A stretch of DNA of 64,000 nt, from NCBI RefSeq assembly GCF_001557115.1, contig NZ_LSKQ01000232.1, forward strand, positions 1-64,000, in the 5' to 3' direction. Positions 54,891 to 63,393 of the stretch are shown here, piece after piece. Below the pieces are notes generated by a model, which ran no database searches, was not told the DNA's origin, and saw nothing but the letters and a program-made list of their open reading frames with translations. Position 1 is the stretch's first letter, and every line of letters begins with the position of its first letter. Origin of the DNA: Erythrobacter sp. CCH5-A1. Its GTDB lineage: Bacteria > Pseudomonadota > Alphaproteobacteria > Sphingomonadales > Sphingomonadaceae. The translations under genes were made by a program, and so were the position numbers.

Positions 54891-55228
54891 CGGCAGGGTC
54901 CTTGAGGGTGGCGATTCTCACCTCCCAACGCAGCGCCTCGCCGAACCCTTCGCGCGGTTCGCGGTTCAGTCTGCGCTGCGCAAGGCTGAAGTTGGAGACA
55001 CATGAGACACTGTATAAATGCAAATTCTTGGCCCCCGGCGGAGGCCGATCCCCAGACCATCGCTGGACGCGCGCAAGACAGGGGCAGGGGAGCAAAGAGC
55101 GGGCATGACAGGCAGCTTGCCGTGCAGGGCCCGTGTAGGAAAGCGGAATAGGAAAGCCCCGCCCCGCTTGCCTCTCCCGCTTCAACCGCCTAGGCCCCGC
55201 GCGGTTTTCCCCGCATCGAAGGATAGCA
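54891..55228. promoter_or_regulatory. Divergent promoter region between the esterase and purA
   Basis: 338 bases. An AT-rich patch near 54995-55030 contains the direct repeat GAGACA-CAT-GAGACA and then TATAAATGC, the likeliest promoter or operator area. The rest towards purA is GC-rich, with GAAGGA before the purA ATG. No RNA gene or ORF is supportable. Confidence 0.4.
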
Positions 55229-56518
55229 ATGGCCAACGTCACCGTGATCGGCGCCCAGTGGGGCGATGAGGGCAAGGGCAAGATCGTCGACTGGCTCGCC
55301 AGCCGCGCCGATGCCGTGGTCCGCTTTCAGGGCGGGCACAATGCCGGCCACACGCTGGTGATCGACGGCAAGACCTACAAGCTCTCGCTGCTGCCTTCGG
55401 GCATCGTCTCGGGCACCCTGTCGGTGATCGGCAATGGCGTGGTGCTCGATCCCTGGGCGCTGCGCGACGAGGTGGCGAAGGTCGAGGGGCAGGGGGTGTC
55501 GATCACCGACGACAACCTCGCCATCGCCGACAACTGCCCGCTGATCCTGCCGCTCCACCGCGATCTTGACGCCCTGCGCGAGACGGCGGCGGGCAAGGGC
55601 AAGATCGGGACGACGGGGCGCGGGATCGGCCCGGCCTACGAGGACAAGGTCGGCAGGCGGGCGATCCGGGTGTGCGATCTGGCGCATCTCGACACATTGG
55701 AGCCGCAGCTCGATCGCCTCTGCGCGCACCACGATGCGCTGCGCGCGGGCTTCGGCCAGCCCCCGGTCGACCGCGCCGCGCTGCTGGAAGAACTGCGCGA
55801 AATCGCCCCCTTCGTGCTGAGGTTTGCCCAGCCGGTGTGGAAGCGCCTCAAGAAGGTCCGCCGTGCGGGCGCGAAGATCCTGTTCGAGGGCGCGCAGGGC
55901 GTGCTGCTCGATGTCGATCACGGCACCTATCCCTTTGTCACCAGCTCCAACACGGTCAGCGGAACGGCGGCGAGCGGCAGCGGCCTCGGCCCCAATTCGA
56001 CCGGCTTCGTGCTCGGGATCGTCAAGGCCTACACCACCCGCGTCGGCTCGGGGCCCTTCCCGACCGAGCTCGAGGACGAGATCGGCCAGCGCCTCGGCGA
56101 GCGGGGGCATGAGTTCGGCACTGTCACCGGGCGCAAGCGCCGCGTCGGCTGGTTCGATGCCGTGCTGGTGCGCCAGTCCTGCGCGATCAGCGGCGTCACC
56201 GGCATCGCGCTCACCAAGATCGACGTGCTCGACGGGCTGGAGAAGGTCCGCATCTGCACCGGCTATCGCCTGCGCGGGAAGGTCTACGACTACCTCCCCA
56301 GCCATGCCGCCGACCAGGCCGGGTGCGAGCCGATCTATGAGGAAATGCCCGGCTGGCACGAGAGCACGGCGGGCGCGCGCTCCTATGCCGATCTCCCGGC
56401 CAATGCGATCAAGTACATCCAGCGCATCCAGGAACTGATCGAATGCCCCGTCGCGCTGGTCTCGACCTCGCCGGAGCGGGACGATACGATCCTGATGCGC
56501 GATCCCTTCGTCGACTAG
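55229..56518 (+). CDS. purA: Adenylosuccinate synthetase
   Basis: GTP-dependent conversion of IMP and aspartate to adenylosuccinate in AMP synthesis; 429 residues, the usual length. Seen: [17 protein letters not shown] with the GTP loop and catalytic aspartate, GGHNAGHT with the catalytic histidine, [33 protein letters not shown], and [11 protein letters not shown]. The N-terminus [10 protein letters not shown] fits. A GAAGGA ribosome-binding site precedes the ATG. It is followed after 10 bases by the PfpI-like gene. Confidence 0.97.
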   Translation: MANVTVIGAQWGDEGKGKIVDWLASRADAVVRFQGGHNAGHTLVIDGKTYKLSLLPSGIVSGTLSVIGNGVVLDPWALRDEVAKVEGQGVSITDDNLAIADNCPLILPLHRDLDALRETAAGKGKIGTTGRGIGPAYEDKVGRRAIRVCDLAHLDTLEPQLDRLCAHHDALRAGFGQPPVDRAALLEELREIAPFVLRFAQPVWKRLKKVRRAGAKILFEGAQGVLLDVDHGTYPFVTSSNTVSGTAASGSGLGPNSTGFVLGIVKAYTTRVGSGPFPTELEDEIGQRLGERGHEFGTVTGRKRRVGWFDAVLVRQSCAISGVTGIALTKIDVLDGLEKVRICTGYRLRGKVYDYLPSHAADQAGCEPIYEEMPGWHESTAGARSYADLPANAIKYIQRIQELIECPVALVSTSPERDDTILMRDPFVD

Positions 56519-56528
56519 GAGACGGCCG

Positions 56529-57212
56529 GTGCAGGTTGCCTTTCTTCCCTTCGCCGGAATGACCCAGCTCGACATGACCGGCCCCGCGCAGTTCCTCTCG
56601 CGCCTGCCGGGGGCGAGTGTGCACTATGTTGCGGGGAGCCGCGATCCGCTGCCGACCGATGCGGGCTTTGCGATTCTGCCGACCGCGACCTACGCCGAGG
56701 TGCCCGCGCCCGACATCGTCTGCGTGCCGGGCGGGATCGGGGTCGCGGACGTGATGAACGACGATGCGGCGATGGCGTGGCTGGCCCGCGCGGGGAGCAC
56801 CGCCACCTGGGTCACCAGCGTGTGCACCGGCGCGCTGATCCTCGGCGCGGCGGGCTTGCTGAAGGGTTACAAGGCGACCACCCATTGGGCGTGGCACCAC
56901 CACCTCGCGCTGTTCGGGGCCGAGCCGGTCCACGCGCGCACCGTGGTCGACCGCAACCGCGTGACCGGCGGCGGGGTGACCGCCGGGATCGATTTCGCGC
57001 TGGTGCTGATGGCCGCGGTTGCAGGCGAGGAATACGCCAAGGCGGTGCAGCTCGGGCTCGAATATGACCCCGCACCGCCCTTCGACGCAGGCTCGCCCGA
57101 AAAGGCCGGGCCCGAACTGGTTGCACGCTACGCCGCCGCTACCGCCAAGCGTGCGCCGGGGCGCGAGGCGGAGCTCTTGGCAGCGGCGGCGCGGCTGGGT
57201 TTCGGCGGGTAG
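56529..57212 (+). CDS. DJ-1/PfpI-family protein, isonitrile-hydratase-like
   Basis: 227 residues of the DJ-1/PfpI superfamily. The nucleophile elbow is VTSVCTGALILGAAGLL with the reactive cysteine. Neighbouring segments VPGGIGV, ATTHWAWHH, VTGGGVTAGIDFAL and QLGLEYDPAPPFDAGSP match Pseudomonas isonitrile hydratase (InhA) closely as I recall it, which hydrates isonitriles to N-formamides. The physiological substrate here is not known. It starts at GTG 56529 behind AGGAGACGG and probably shares the purA transcript. Confidence 0.85.
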   Translation: MQVAFLPFAGMTQLDMTGPAQFLSRLPGASVHYVAGSRDPLPTDAGFAILPTATYAEVPAPDIVCVPGGIGVADVMNDDAAMAWLARAGSTATWVTSVCTGALILGAAGLLKGYKATTHWAWHHHLALFGAEPVHARTVVDRNRVTGGGVTAGIDFALVLMAAVAGEEYAKAVQLGLEYDPAPPFDAGSPEKAGPELVARYAAATAKRAPGREAELLAAAARLGFGG

Positions 57213-57289
57213 GCCGGCTGTCCCGGTCCGGGTCGGACTGGAGAGATGCGGATTGATCCGGCGGGGTCGGGCAGGGTAATCCTGCGGGC

Positions 57290-57844
57290 GTGACCCGTCT
57301 CGCGCTTCTCCCGCTGCTGCTTGTCGCCGCCTGCGCCGCGCCGCCGGCGGACGAGGCGCGCGGGCCCTCCTCGCAATCGCCGCTTGCGCGCGAGGCGGCG
57401 CGGATCATCCCCGAGCGGCGCTTCACGCATGTCGATTATCTCATCGTCGACAAGTCCGAACGGCTGATGGTCGCCTATGCGGGCGGTGAGCCGGTCAGGG
57501 CGTGGCGGGCTTTGCAGTTCGGCGATGCGCCGCAGGGCCACAAGCGTTTTGAAGGTGACGAGCGCACACCCGAGGGCCGTTACGTGATCGAGGGGCGCAA
57601 TCCGGCCAGCGCCTATCACCTGAGCCTCAAGGTCTCCTACCCCAACGCCGAAGACCGCGCCTATGCGGCCGCGCAGGGGAGGTCGCCGGGAGGCGACATC
57701 TTTCTCCATGGCCAGCCCAACTCGCTGCCCTTCGGCCGCGTCCCGGGCGACTGGACCGACGGCTGCATCGCGCTCTCCAACGCCGAGATCGAGGAGTTGT
57801 GGCGGATCGTGCCGGACGGCACGGTGATCGAGATCAGGCCTTGA
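57290..57844 (+). CDS. L,D-transpeptidase (YkuD) family lipoprotein
   Basis: 184 residues. Lipoprotein-like signal with lipobox LVAAC. The YkuD domain has IVDKSERLMVAY at its start, TPEGRYVIEGRN, and the catalytic segment HGQPN followed by DWTDGCIALSN with the nucleophilic cysteine. Such enzymes make 3-3 peptidoglycan links or attach proteins to peptidoglycan in the periplasm. GTG at 57290 is the first usable start that gives a signal peptide. It lies 77 bases after the PfpI-like gene. Confidence 0.88.
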   Translation: MTRLALLPLLLVAACAAPPADEARGPSSQSPLAREAARIIPERRFTHVDYLIVDKSERLMVAYAGGEPVRAWRALQFGDAPQGHKRFEGDERTPEGRYVIEGRNPASAYHLSLKVSYPNAEDRAYAAAQGRSPGGDIFLHGQPNSLPFGRVPGDWTDGCIALSNAEIEELWRIVPDGTVIEIRP

Positions 57845-57876
57845 TTTTGTGGCGCGGCAAGCCGCGCGCATACCGT

Positions 57877-57946
57877 CCGCCCCGCCTCCCCGCCCGGCCA
57901 CCAATGGTGCACCATGATATGGTGGCGGGGCGGGGAGGCGGGGCGG
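57877..57946. repeat. Large GC-rich inverted repeat, 27-bp arms
   Basis: Left arm 57877-57903 and right arm 57920-57946 pair in 26 of 27 positions. The 16-base loop contains the palindrome ATGGTGCACCAT. It could terminate transcription of the transpeptidase gene or be an extragenic palindromic element; it lies 30 bases before the promoter of the next gene. Confidence 0.75.
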
Positions 57947-57973
57947 GCGTCTGCAACCAACACGCAGATTTAC

Positions 57974-58001
57974 TTGACCTGATCGCGTTTTGTTCTATTC
58001 T
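57974..58001 (+). promoter_or_regulatory. Sigma-70-type promoter of the winged-helix gene
   Basis: TTGACC (57974-57979), 16-base spacer, TATTCT (57996-58001). It is the clearest housekeeping promoter in the window and lies 28 bases upstream of the start codon. Confidence 0.6.
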
Positions 58002-58006
58002 CGTTC
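57992..58006 (+). promoter_or_regulatory. Possible LexA box (GTTC-N7-GTTC)
   Basis: GTTC-TATTCTC-GTTC, the direct-repeat form of the alphaproteobacterial SOS box, overlapping the -10 element. If functional the downstream gene is damage-inducible. Confidence 0.5.
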
Positions 58007-58019
58007 CAACATTGTTGGA
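58005..58019. promoter_or_regulatory. Perfect palindrome before the winged-helix gene
   Basis: TCCAACA-T-TGTTGGA, 7-base arms, between the -10 element and the start codon and overlapping the Shine-Dalgarno. A plausible autoregulatory operator. Confidence 0.5.
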
Positions 58020-58028
58020 GTCGAGTCG

Positions 58029-59081
58029 ATGCTGACCAACACCGCCACCCAAGAGGATTTCGCCTACGATTTCACCGATGACGGTGCAGGGCTGCCCGCG
58101 CGCGTCGCGATCTTCGGGGCGGAGGAAGGCCTGCGCCGCCAGATCGCCGCCGACCTTGGCGGGGCGGGGTTCCGGACGATCGACGGGGGGTCTTTGCGCG
58201 TGCTGCTCGAAGGGCCGATCGCGCTTTTGGGCGATGTGGTGGTGGTCGATTGCGCCGTGACCGGCAGCCGCGGGATCGATGCGATGATGCTGGCGGGCCT
58301 CGCGCGGCTTGATATGCGGGTGGCGCGTTCGGGGGCGAAGCTGATCGTCGCGACCAATCTCGAAGGACTGGACGATGTCTTCGCGGTGCTCGACCAGTCC
58401 AATCCCCAGATCCTCGTCAGCCCCAGCCGTGCCGAACGCGTGATCGCGGTCGGCCGCGTTATGGGCGAGGCGGGGGCGGCGCGCCTTCGTGAAATGGGCG
58501 AGGAGGACCGCGTCGCGCTGCTACGCCTGTCGCAGCAGGTCGAGGCGATCGCCCATTCGCTCGACCGGCTGGGTCAGGCGCCCGCTGCCCCGACTCCCTC
58601 GGGGCCGAATGCGCTGGGCGAGTTCAAGCGGGACTATGCGGTTCCCGAACCTTCGGCTTTCCCGGCCTTCGGCGCCGCACCCGCCGCTGCCGCAGGGTCC
58701 CCGCTCGCAGGACATCCGCTCGCAGAGCCGCCGCTCCCCGATCCGCAGGTGGTGCGGCAGATCATCGCCAACCGCCACGCCCGCAACCGTTTCTTCGATC
58801 CCGAACTGTTCGGCGATCCGGCGTGGGACATGCTGCTCGATCTGACCGCCGCGCATGTCGAAGGCGCACAGGTTTCGGTCACCTCGCTGTGCATCGCGGC
58901 GGGCGTCCCGGCGACGACCGCGCTGCGCTGGCTGACGCAGATGGTCGAAAGCGGGATCTTCGAGCGCATCCCCGATCCGGCCGACAGGCGCCGCGCCTTC
59001 ATCGCCCTGAGCGACAAGGCGATTGCCGCGATGTCGGGCTATTTCGCCAGCCTCAGGTTGCCGGTGGTGCAGGCGGCCTAG
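58029..59081 (+). CDS. Winged-helix (MarR-like) protein with a receiver-like N-terminus
   Basis: 350 residues. The first about 150 residues look like a degenerate Rossmann or receiver-like domain (ARVAIFGAEEGLRRQIAADL, VVVVDCAV). A coiled segment and an Ala/Pro-rich linker follow. The C-terminal part is a MarR-like winged helix: QVSVTSLCIAAGVPATTALR, then RWLTQMVESGIFERIPDPAD and RRRAFIALSDKA. No phospho-acceptor site can be assigned, so it is probably not a classical response regulator. The ATG at 58029 follows TTGGAG. The promoter carries a possible LexA box and a palindrome. The stop overlaps the convergent siroheme gene. Confidence 0.78.
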   Translation: MLTNTATQEDFAYDFTDDGAGLPARVAIFGAEEGLRRQIAADLGGAGFRTIDGGSLRVLLEGPIALLGDVVVVDCAVTGSRGIDAMMLAGLARLDMRVARSGAKLIVATNLEGLDDVFAVLDQSNPQILVSPSRAERVIAVGRVMGEAGAARLREMGEEDRVALLRLSQQVEAIAHSLDRLGQAPAAPTPSGPNALGEFKRDYAVPEPSAFPAFGAAPAAAAGSPLAGHPLAEPPLPDPQVVRQIIANRHARNRFFDPELFGDPAWDMLLDLTAAHVEGAQVSVTSLCIAAGVPATTALRWLTQMVESGIFERIPDPADRRRAFIALSDKAIAAMSGYFASLRLPVVQAA

Positions 59082-59899
59082 ACGGCGCCCGGGGCTCCGG
59101 GCCGCCATCGCAGGATCACGGTCAGGCCGCGCGCGACCTCCGCTTCATCCGCCCCGCCCACCGCCAGCTCCCGCCGCGCCGCGTCGGCGCGGGCGCGGGC
59201 CAGGATCGCGGGCGGCACCGCGCCGTCGAGCAGCAGCAGGTCCGCCTCGCCCAGCAGCCGTGCCTGCCTCAGGGTCAGGTCCTCGGGCTCGGCGCTTGAA
59301 AGGGTAATGTCGACAAGCGCGCCCGCCTCGGTGCTCAGCGACCCGGCGGCCCATGCTGCCACCCGCTCGTGCGATGCCGGATCGAGCGGATCGAGCGGGC
59401 CTCCTTCGGACATCGCCGCATCCACCGCCCGCCGCCGTTCGGCCCCTTCGGGCAACCGAGCGCGCAGCACCGGCCGCGCCGCCGCGAGCGCGCGGGCCAG
59501 AATGCCCAAGGTCGCGGGCAACACCCGCTCCAGCCGCAGCCGCACGTGCTTCGCCAGCCCCGCAGAGGCCCCGCCGGTACCGATCGCCACCAGCAGCGGA
59601 TCGCGATCGAGAATGCTCGGCGTGGTGAAATCGCACAGCTCGGGCCGGTCAACGACATTGACCAGCATCCCCGCACAGCGCGCATTGATCGCCGCGACCT
59701 CGCAGGCCTGCGCGTCCTCATAGGCGATAAAGGCGAGCCGCACGCCTTCGTCCACCGCCCGCGCGAAGTCCTCGACGATGACGCCGCCCGCGCGCTCGAC
59801 CAGCCGCCGCTTGGGCTCGGCCGCGGGGCCATCGCCCAGCACCAGCACCGCTTGTCCGGCGATCTGGTGGAACAGCGGCAGGCTGGCGATCTGCCCCAT
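59078..59899 (-). CDS. Siroheme synthase-like protein: precorrin-2 dehydrogenase plus a short methyltransferase relic
   Basis: 273 residues. The N-terminal half is the CysG/Met8 Rossmann domain: LFHQIAGQAVLVLGDGPAAE, NVVDRPELCDFTTPSILDRD and IGTGGASAGLAKHVR, for NAD-dependent oxidation of precorrin-2 and probably ferrochelation. The last about 65 residues, LTLRQARLLGEADLLLLDG and AILARARADAARREL, resemble only the start of the uroporphyrinogen-III methyltransferase domain, so that activity must come from another protein. It begins 7 bases after lysA in the argH operon. Confidence 0.85.
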   Translation of the reverse strand: MGQIASLPLFHQIAGQAVLVLGDGPAAEPKRRLVERAGGVIVEDFARAVDEGVRLAFIAYEDAQACEVAAINARCAGMLVNVVDRPELCDFTTPSILDRDPLLVAIGTGGASAGLAKHVRLRLERVLPATLGILARALAAARPVLRARLPEGAERRRAVDAAMSEGGPLDPLDPASHERVAAWAAGSLSTEAGALVDITLSSAEPEDLTLRQARLLGEADLLLLDGAVPPAILARARADAARRELAVGGADEAEVARGLTVILRWRPGAPGAV

Positions 59900-59906
59900 C
59901 AGCCGG

Positions 59907-61166
59907 TCAGGCGAGCCATTCCGGCACGCGCTCGGCATCCATGATCGCGCCCGCCTCGATCCGGTCGGCAACCACGGCGAAGCGGTCGCCGTCGACCAGC
60001 GCCTCGGCCACGAACCCGCGCGAATTGTAGGACGAGGCCATGGTCGCGCCGTAAGCCCCCGCGGTGCGGAACACGGCGAGGTCGCCTGCTTCCAAAGCGT
60101 CGCATTCGCGCCCCATCGCAAAGGTATCGCCGGTCTCGCAGATCGGGCCGACGATGTTGGCGGTCATCCGCGCGCCGCGCGGCTCGACCGCCTCGAAGTG
60201 GTGATAGGCACCATACAAGGCAGGCCGCGCCAGATCGTTCATGGCCGCATCGACGATCACGAAGGGGTCCTTGATCCCGCGCTTCACCCGCACCACGCGG
60301 GTCAGCAGCACGCCGGCATTGCCTGCGATCACGCGGCCGGGCTCGAAGATCAGCTTGACGCCCCAGTCCTTCGTGACGCGCGCGACCATCGCGCCATATT
60401 CGGCCGGCGCGGGGAGCACCTCGCCGACGCGGTAGGGCACGCCGAGGCCACCGCCGAGGTCGACATGCGTCACATCATGCCCCGCCCCGCGCAGCGCCCG
60501 CATCAGCTCGCCGAGCTTGAGAAAGGCCGCTTCCAAAGGCGCAAGGTCGGCGAGCTGGCTGCCGATATGCACCGCCACCCCGCGCAGGTTCACCCCCGGC
60601 AGGCCCGCCAGCTTGCCGAAAATCTGCCCCGCCTCGCTGATCGGCACGCCGAACTTGTTGTCGGCCTTGCCGGTCGAGATCTTGTCGTGGGTGCCCGCAT
60701 CGACATCGGGGTTGATGCGCAGGGTGCACTGCGCGGTCAGCCCCCGCGCGGCGGCGATTTCGGCGAGCTCGACTCCCTCCTCCTCGCTCTCGATATTGAA
60801 CTGGCCGATCCTGGCATCGAGCGCGGCGGCCATCTCGGCCGCGGTCTTGCCCACGCCAGAGAAGACGATCATCTCCGGCGCGATCCCTGCCGCCAGCGCG
60901 CGGCGCATCTCGCCGACCGAGACCACGTCCGCGCCCATGCCCTGCTGCTGCAGCACGCGCAGCACGGCAAGGTTGGGGTTGGACTTGACCGCAAAGGCGA
61001 TCAGCTTGTCGGGCACGCCGTCCAGGGCCTCGCGGAACACCCGGGCGTGGCGCTCCAGCGTGGCGCGCGAATAGACATAGACGGGGGTGCCGACGGCCTC
61101 GGCGATCAGCGGCAGCGGCACGTCCTCGGCGTGCATCACGCCGTCCTTCAGGGCAAAGTGGTCCAT
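59907..61166 (-). CDS. lysA: Diaminopimelate decarboxylase
   Basis: PLP enzyme for the last step of lysine synthesis, 419 residues. Seen: AFAVKSNPNLAVLR with the PLP lysine, GVAVHIGSQLADL, LGGGLGVPY, FEPGRVIAGNAGVLL, GPICETGDTF with the catalytic cysteine, and GAYGATMASSYNSR. It starts 7 bases after the small lipoprotein gene, within the argH-lipoprotein-lysA-siroheme operon. The start at 61166 (MDHFALKDGVMHAEDV) is the family N-terminus. Confidence 0.96.
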   Translation of the reverse strand: MDHFALKDGVMHAEDVPLPLIAEAVGTPVYVYSRATLERHARVFREALDGVPDKLIAFAVKSNPNLAVLRVLQQQGMGADVVSVGEMRRALAAGIAPEMIVFSGVGKTAAEMAAALDARIGQFNIESEEEGVELAEIAAARGLTAQCTLRINPDVDAGTHDKISTGKADNKFGVPISEAGQIFGKLAGLPGVNLRGVAVHIGSQLADLAPLEAAFLKLGELMRALRGAGHDVTHVDLGGGLGVPYRVGEVLPAPAEYGAMVARVTKDWGVKLIFEPGRVIAGNAGVLLTRVVRVKRGIKDPFVIVDAAMNDLARPALYGAYHHFEAVEPRGARMTANIVGPICETGDTFAMGRECDALEAGDLAVFRTAGAYGATMASSYNSRGFVAEALVDGDRFAVVADRIEAGAIMDAERVPEWLA

Positions 61167-61173
61167 CGTGTCT

Positions 61174-61413
61174 CTATTCGGGGGGCAGGTCGAAGGGGTC
61201 GTCCTGACGCTCTTCCGAGCGACGGCGCAGTTCGACCGAGCGTTCGGGCGCGGCGAGCGCCTCGCGGCGCAGCAGCTCTTCGGCGGACGGCGTGGCGGTG
61301 GCGCCATAGGGTGCGTCAGGCGCCTTGGCGCCCTCGGCGGGGGTGAGCGGCGCGACAGTGCCGCATCCGGCGAGCGCCAGCGCGAGGCCGACGATGGCGA
61401 CAATCCGCATCAT
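61174..61413 (-). CDS. Small lipoprotein between argH and lysA (LptM-like position)
   Basis: 79 residues. Lipoprotein signal with lipobox ALAGC, then CGTVAPLTP, reminiscent of the CGxKGPLxxP start of LptM (YifL), the small lipoprotein that helps LptD assembly. The rest is charged and probably disordered ([19 protein letters not shown]). Its ATG overlaps the argH stop by ATGA and its stop is 7 bases before lysA. LptM-like genes commonly occupy this slot in Alphaproteobacteria, but the sequence match is too short for certainty. Confidence 0.7.
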   Translation of the reverse strand: MMRIVAIVGLALALAGCGTVAPLTPAEGAKAPDAPYGATATPSAEELLRREALAAPERSVELRRRSEERQDDPFDLPPE

Positions 61414-62789
61414 TCGTTCTCCATACCCAGTGCGGCCCGCGCGGCGGCGACCTGCATACGCACCTGATCGGGCGCGGTTCCCCCGTAGGAGGCGCGCGCC
61501 GCGACCGAGGCATCGACCGAGAGCGCGGCATAGACGCTTTCGTCGATCCGCGCATCGATCGCCTTGAGGTCGTCGATCGAAAGCTGGTCGAGCGCGATGC
61601 CGCGCGATTCCGCCAGCTTCACCGCAGCGCCGGTGATGTGGTGCGCCTCTCGGAACGGGATACCCGCCTGCCGGACGAGCCAGTCGGCAAGGTCGGTCGC
61701 GGTGGCATAGCCCAGTTCGGCCGCCGCGCGCATCCGGGCGGTGTTGAAGGTGGCGCCCGCGATCATGCCGGTCATCGCGGCGATGGAGAGCGCCATCAGC
61801 GAGGCGGCCTCGAACACCGGCGGCTTGTCGTCCTGCATGTCCTTGGAATAGGCGAGGGGGAGCCCCTTCATGGTGATCATCAGACTGGTCAGCGCGCCGA
61901 TCACCCGGCCCGAGTGGCCGCGCACCAGTTCGGCGGCGTCGGGGTTCTTCTTCTGCGGCATGATCGAGCTGCCGGTCGAGAGGCTGTCGGGCAGGCGGAT
62001 GAAGCCAAAGGGCTGGCTCGCCCACAGGATCAGCTCTTCGGCGAGGCGCGAGAGGTGCAGCGCGGTGGCCGAGCAGGACCACAGGAAATCGAGCGCGAAA
62101 TCGCGGTCTGAGACGGCATCGAGCGAATTGGCGGTGGGGCGGTCGAACCCGAGAGCGCGCGCGGTGGCCTCGCGGTCGATGGGAAAGCCGGTGCCTGCCA
62201 GCGCGGCGCTGCCGAGCGGGCACTCGTTCATGCGCCCGGCCGCATCGGCGATGCGGGCGCGATCCCGCCGGAACATCTCGTAATAGGCCATCAGATGGTG
62301 GCCGAGGGTCACCGGCTGCGCGGTTTGCAGGTGAGTGAAGCCGGGCATGATGTCGCCCGCATGCTCGCCTGCGCGGTTGACGAGCGCGTGCTGCAAGGCG
62401 GCCAGCCCCGCGTCCATCTGGCCGAAGGCATCGCGTACCCACAGGCGGAAATCGGTCGCGACCTGATCGTTGCGGCTCCGCGCGGTGTGGAGCCTCCCCG
62501 CGACCGGCCCGATCAGCTCGGCGAGCCGGGCTTCGGTGGTCATGTGGATGTCCTCGCGGTCCCAGTCCTCGGGGACGCCCTCGGCCTCGTATTCGGCGGC
62601 GACCCGATCGAGGCCGGCGGCGATCACAAGCGCGTCATCGGCAGCGACGATCCCCGCCGCGCCGAGCATCGCCACATGCGCCTTGCTCGCGGCGATGTCC
62701 TGCCGCCACAGTGCCTTGTCGAAGGGGATGGAGGCGTTGATTTCGCGCATGATCGCGCTAGGGCCGTCAGCGAAGCGACCGCCCCACAT
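61410..62789 (-). CDS. argH: Argininosuccinate lyase
   Basis: Cleaves argininosuccinate to arginine and fumarate; 459 residues. Seen: [11 protein letters not shown] at the start, [39 protein letters not shown] with the catalytic histidine, and the fumarase-superfamily signature [12 protein letters not shown]. The ATG at 62789 gives the usual N-terminus. It is divergent from the thioredoxin-like gene, 37 bases apart, and heads the operon with the lipoprotein, lysA and siroheme genes. Confidence 0.96.
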   Translation of the reverse strand: MWGGRFADGPSAIMREINASIPFDKALWRQDIAASKAHVAMLGAAGIVAADDALVIAAGLDRVAAEYEAEGVPEDWDREDIHMTTEARLAELIGPVAGRLHTARSRNDQVATDFRLWVRDAFGQMDAGLAALQHALVNRAGEHAGDIMPGFTHLQTAQPVTLGHHLMAYYEMFRRDRARIADAAGRMNECPLGSAALAGTGFPIDREATARALGFDRPTANSLDAVSDRDFALDFLWSCSATALHLSRLAEELILWASQPFGFIRLPDSLSTGSSIMPQKKNPDAAELVRGHSGRVIGALTSLMITMKGLPLAYSKDMQDDKPPVFEAASLMALSIAAMTGMIAGATFNTARMRAAAELGYATATDLADWLVRQAGIPFREAHHITGAAVKLAESRGIALDQLSIDDLKAIDARIDESVYAALSVDASVAARASYGGTAPDQVRMQVAAARAALGMENE

Positions 62790-62826
62790 GGCGTTGGTCG
62801 CAGTGCCCCCGCTACCGGAGCCGATT

Positions 62827-63393
62827 ATGTCCCGTTCGCCGCTCATTCTTGCCGTATCGCTCCTCATGCTGGCGGGATGCGATAGGGCTCCCGAGGCCCC
62901 GGCGCAACCGGTTGAAGCGGGCGCAGCGCCGGGGACTACCATAGGCCTGATGACCCGCCAGTTTGCCGGGACGCCGCTGCCCGATCTGCAATTCCGGGAC
63001 CCGGCGGGCAAGGTGCTCGACCTGGGGGCCACGGACGGGCCGGTGCTGCTCAACTTGTGGGCCACATGGTGCGCGCCTTGCGTCAAGGAAATGCCGCAGC
63101 TCGATGCGCTGGCCGGAGAGCTTGAGGGCGAGGTCAGGGTCATCACCGTCAGCCAGGACATTCGCGGCGCCGAAGTGGTGACGCCGTTCTTCGCGCGCAG
63201 CGGTCTGAAGCGGTTGGAACCGTGGCTCGATCCCGACACCGCGCTTTCGGCGCAATTCACCCCTGAAGGCATGCTGCCGCTGACGATCCTGTTCGATGCC
63301 GGGGGCAAGGAGGTGCTGCGAGTGGCGGGGGGCTATGACTGGGGCTCGCCGGATGCCGCGAAACTGGTGAGGGACGCGCTCAAGCTCTCGTAA
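62827..63393 (+). CDS. TlpA-family thioredoxin-like lipoprotein
   Basis: 188 residues. Lipoprotein signal with lipobox LMLAGC, then a TlpA/ResA-like domain with [18 protein letters not shown] (active site CAPC) and a cis-proline region GMLPLTILF. It should be a membrane-attached periplasmic thiol-disulfide reductase, for example in cytochrome c or oxidase maturation. Divergent from argH, a pairing found in many Alphaproteobacteria. Its last 61 bases overlap the 3' end of the convergent monooxygenase gene. Confidence 0.9.
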   Translation: MSRSPLILAVSLLMLAGCDRAPEAPAQPVEAGAAPGTTIGLMTRQFAGTPLPDLQFRDPAGKVLDLGATDGPVLLNLWATWCAPCVKEMPQLDALAGELEGEVRVITVSQDIRGAEVVTPFFARSGLKRLEPWLDPDTALSAQFTPEGMLPLTILFDAGGKEVLRVAGGYDWGSPDAAKLVRDALKLS

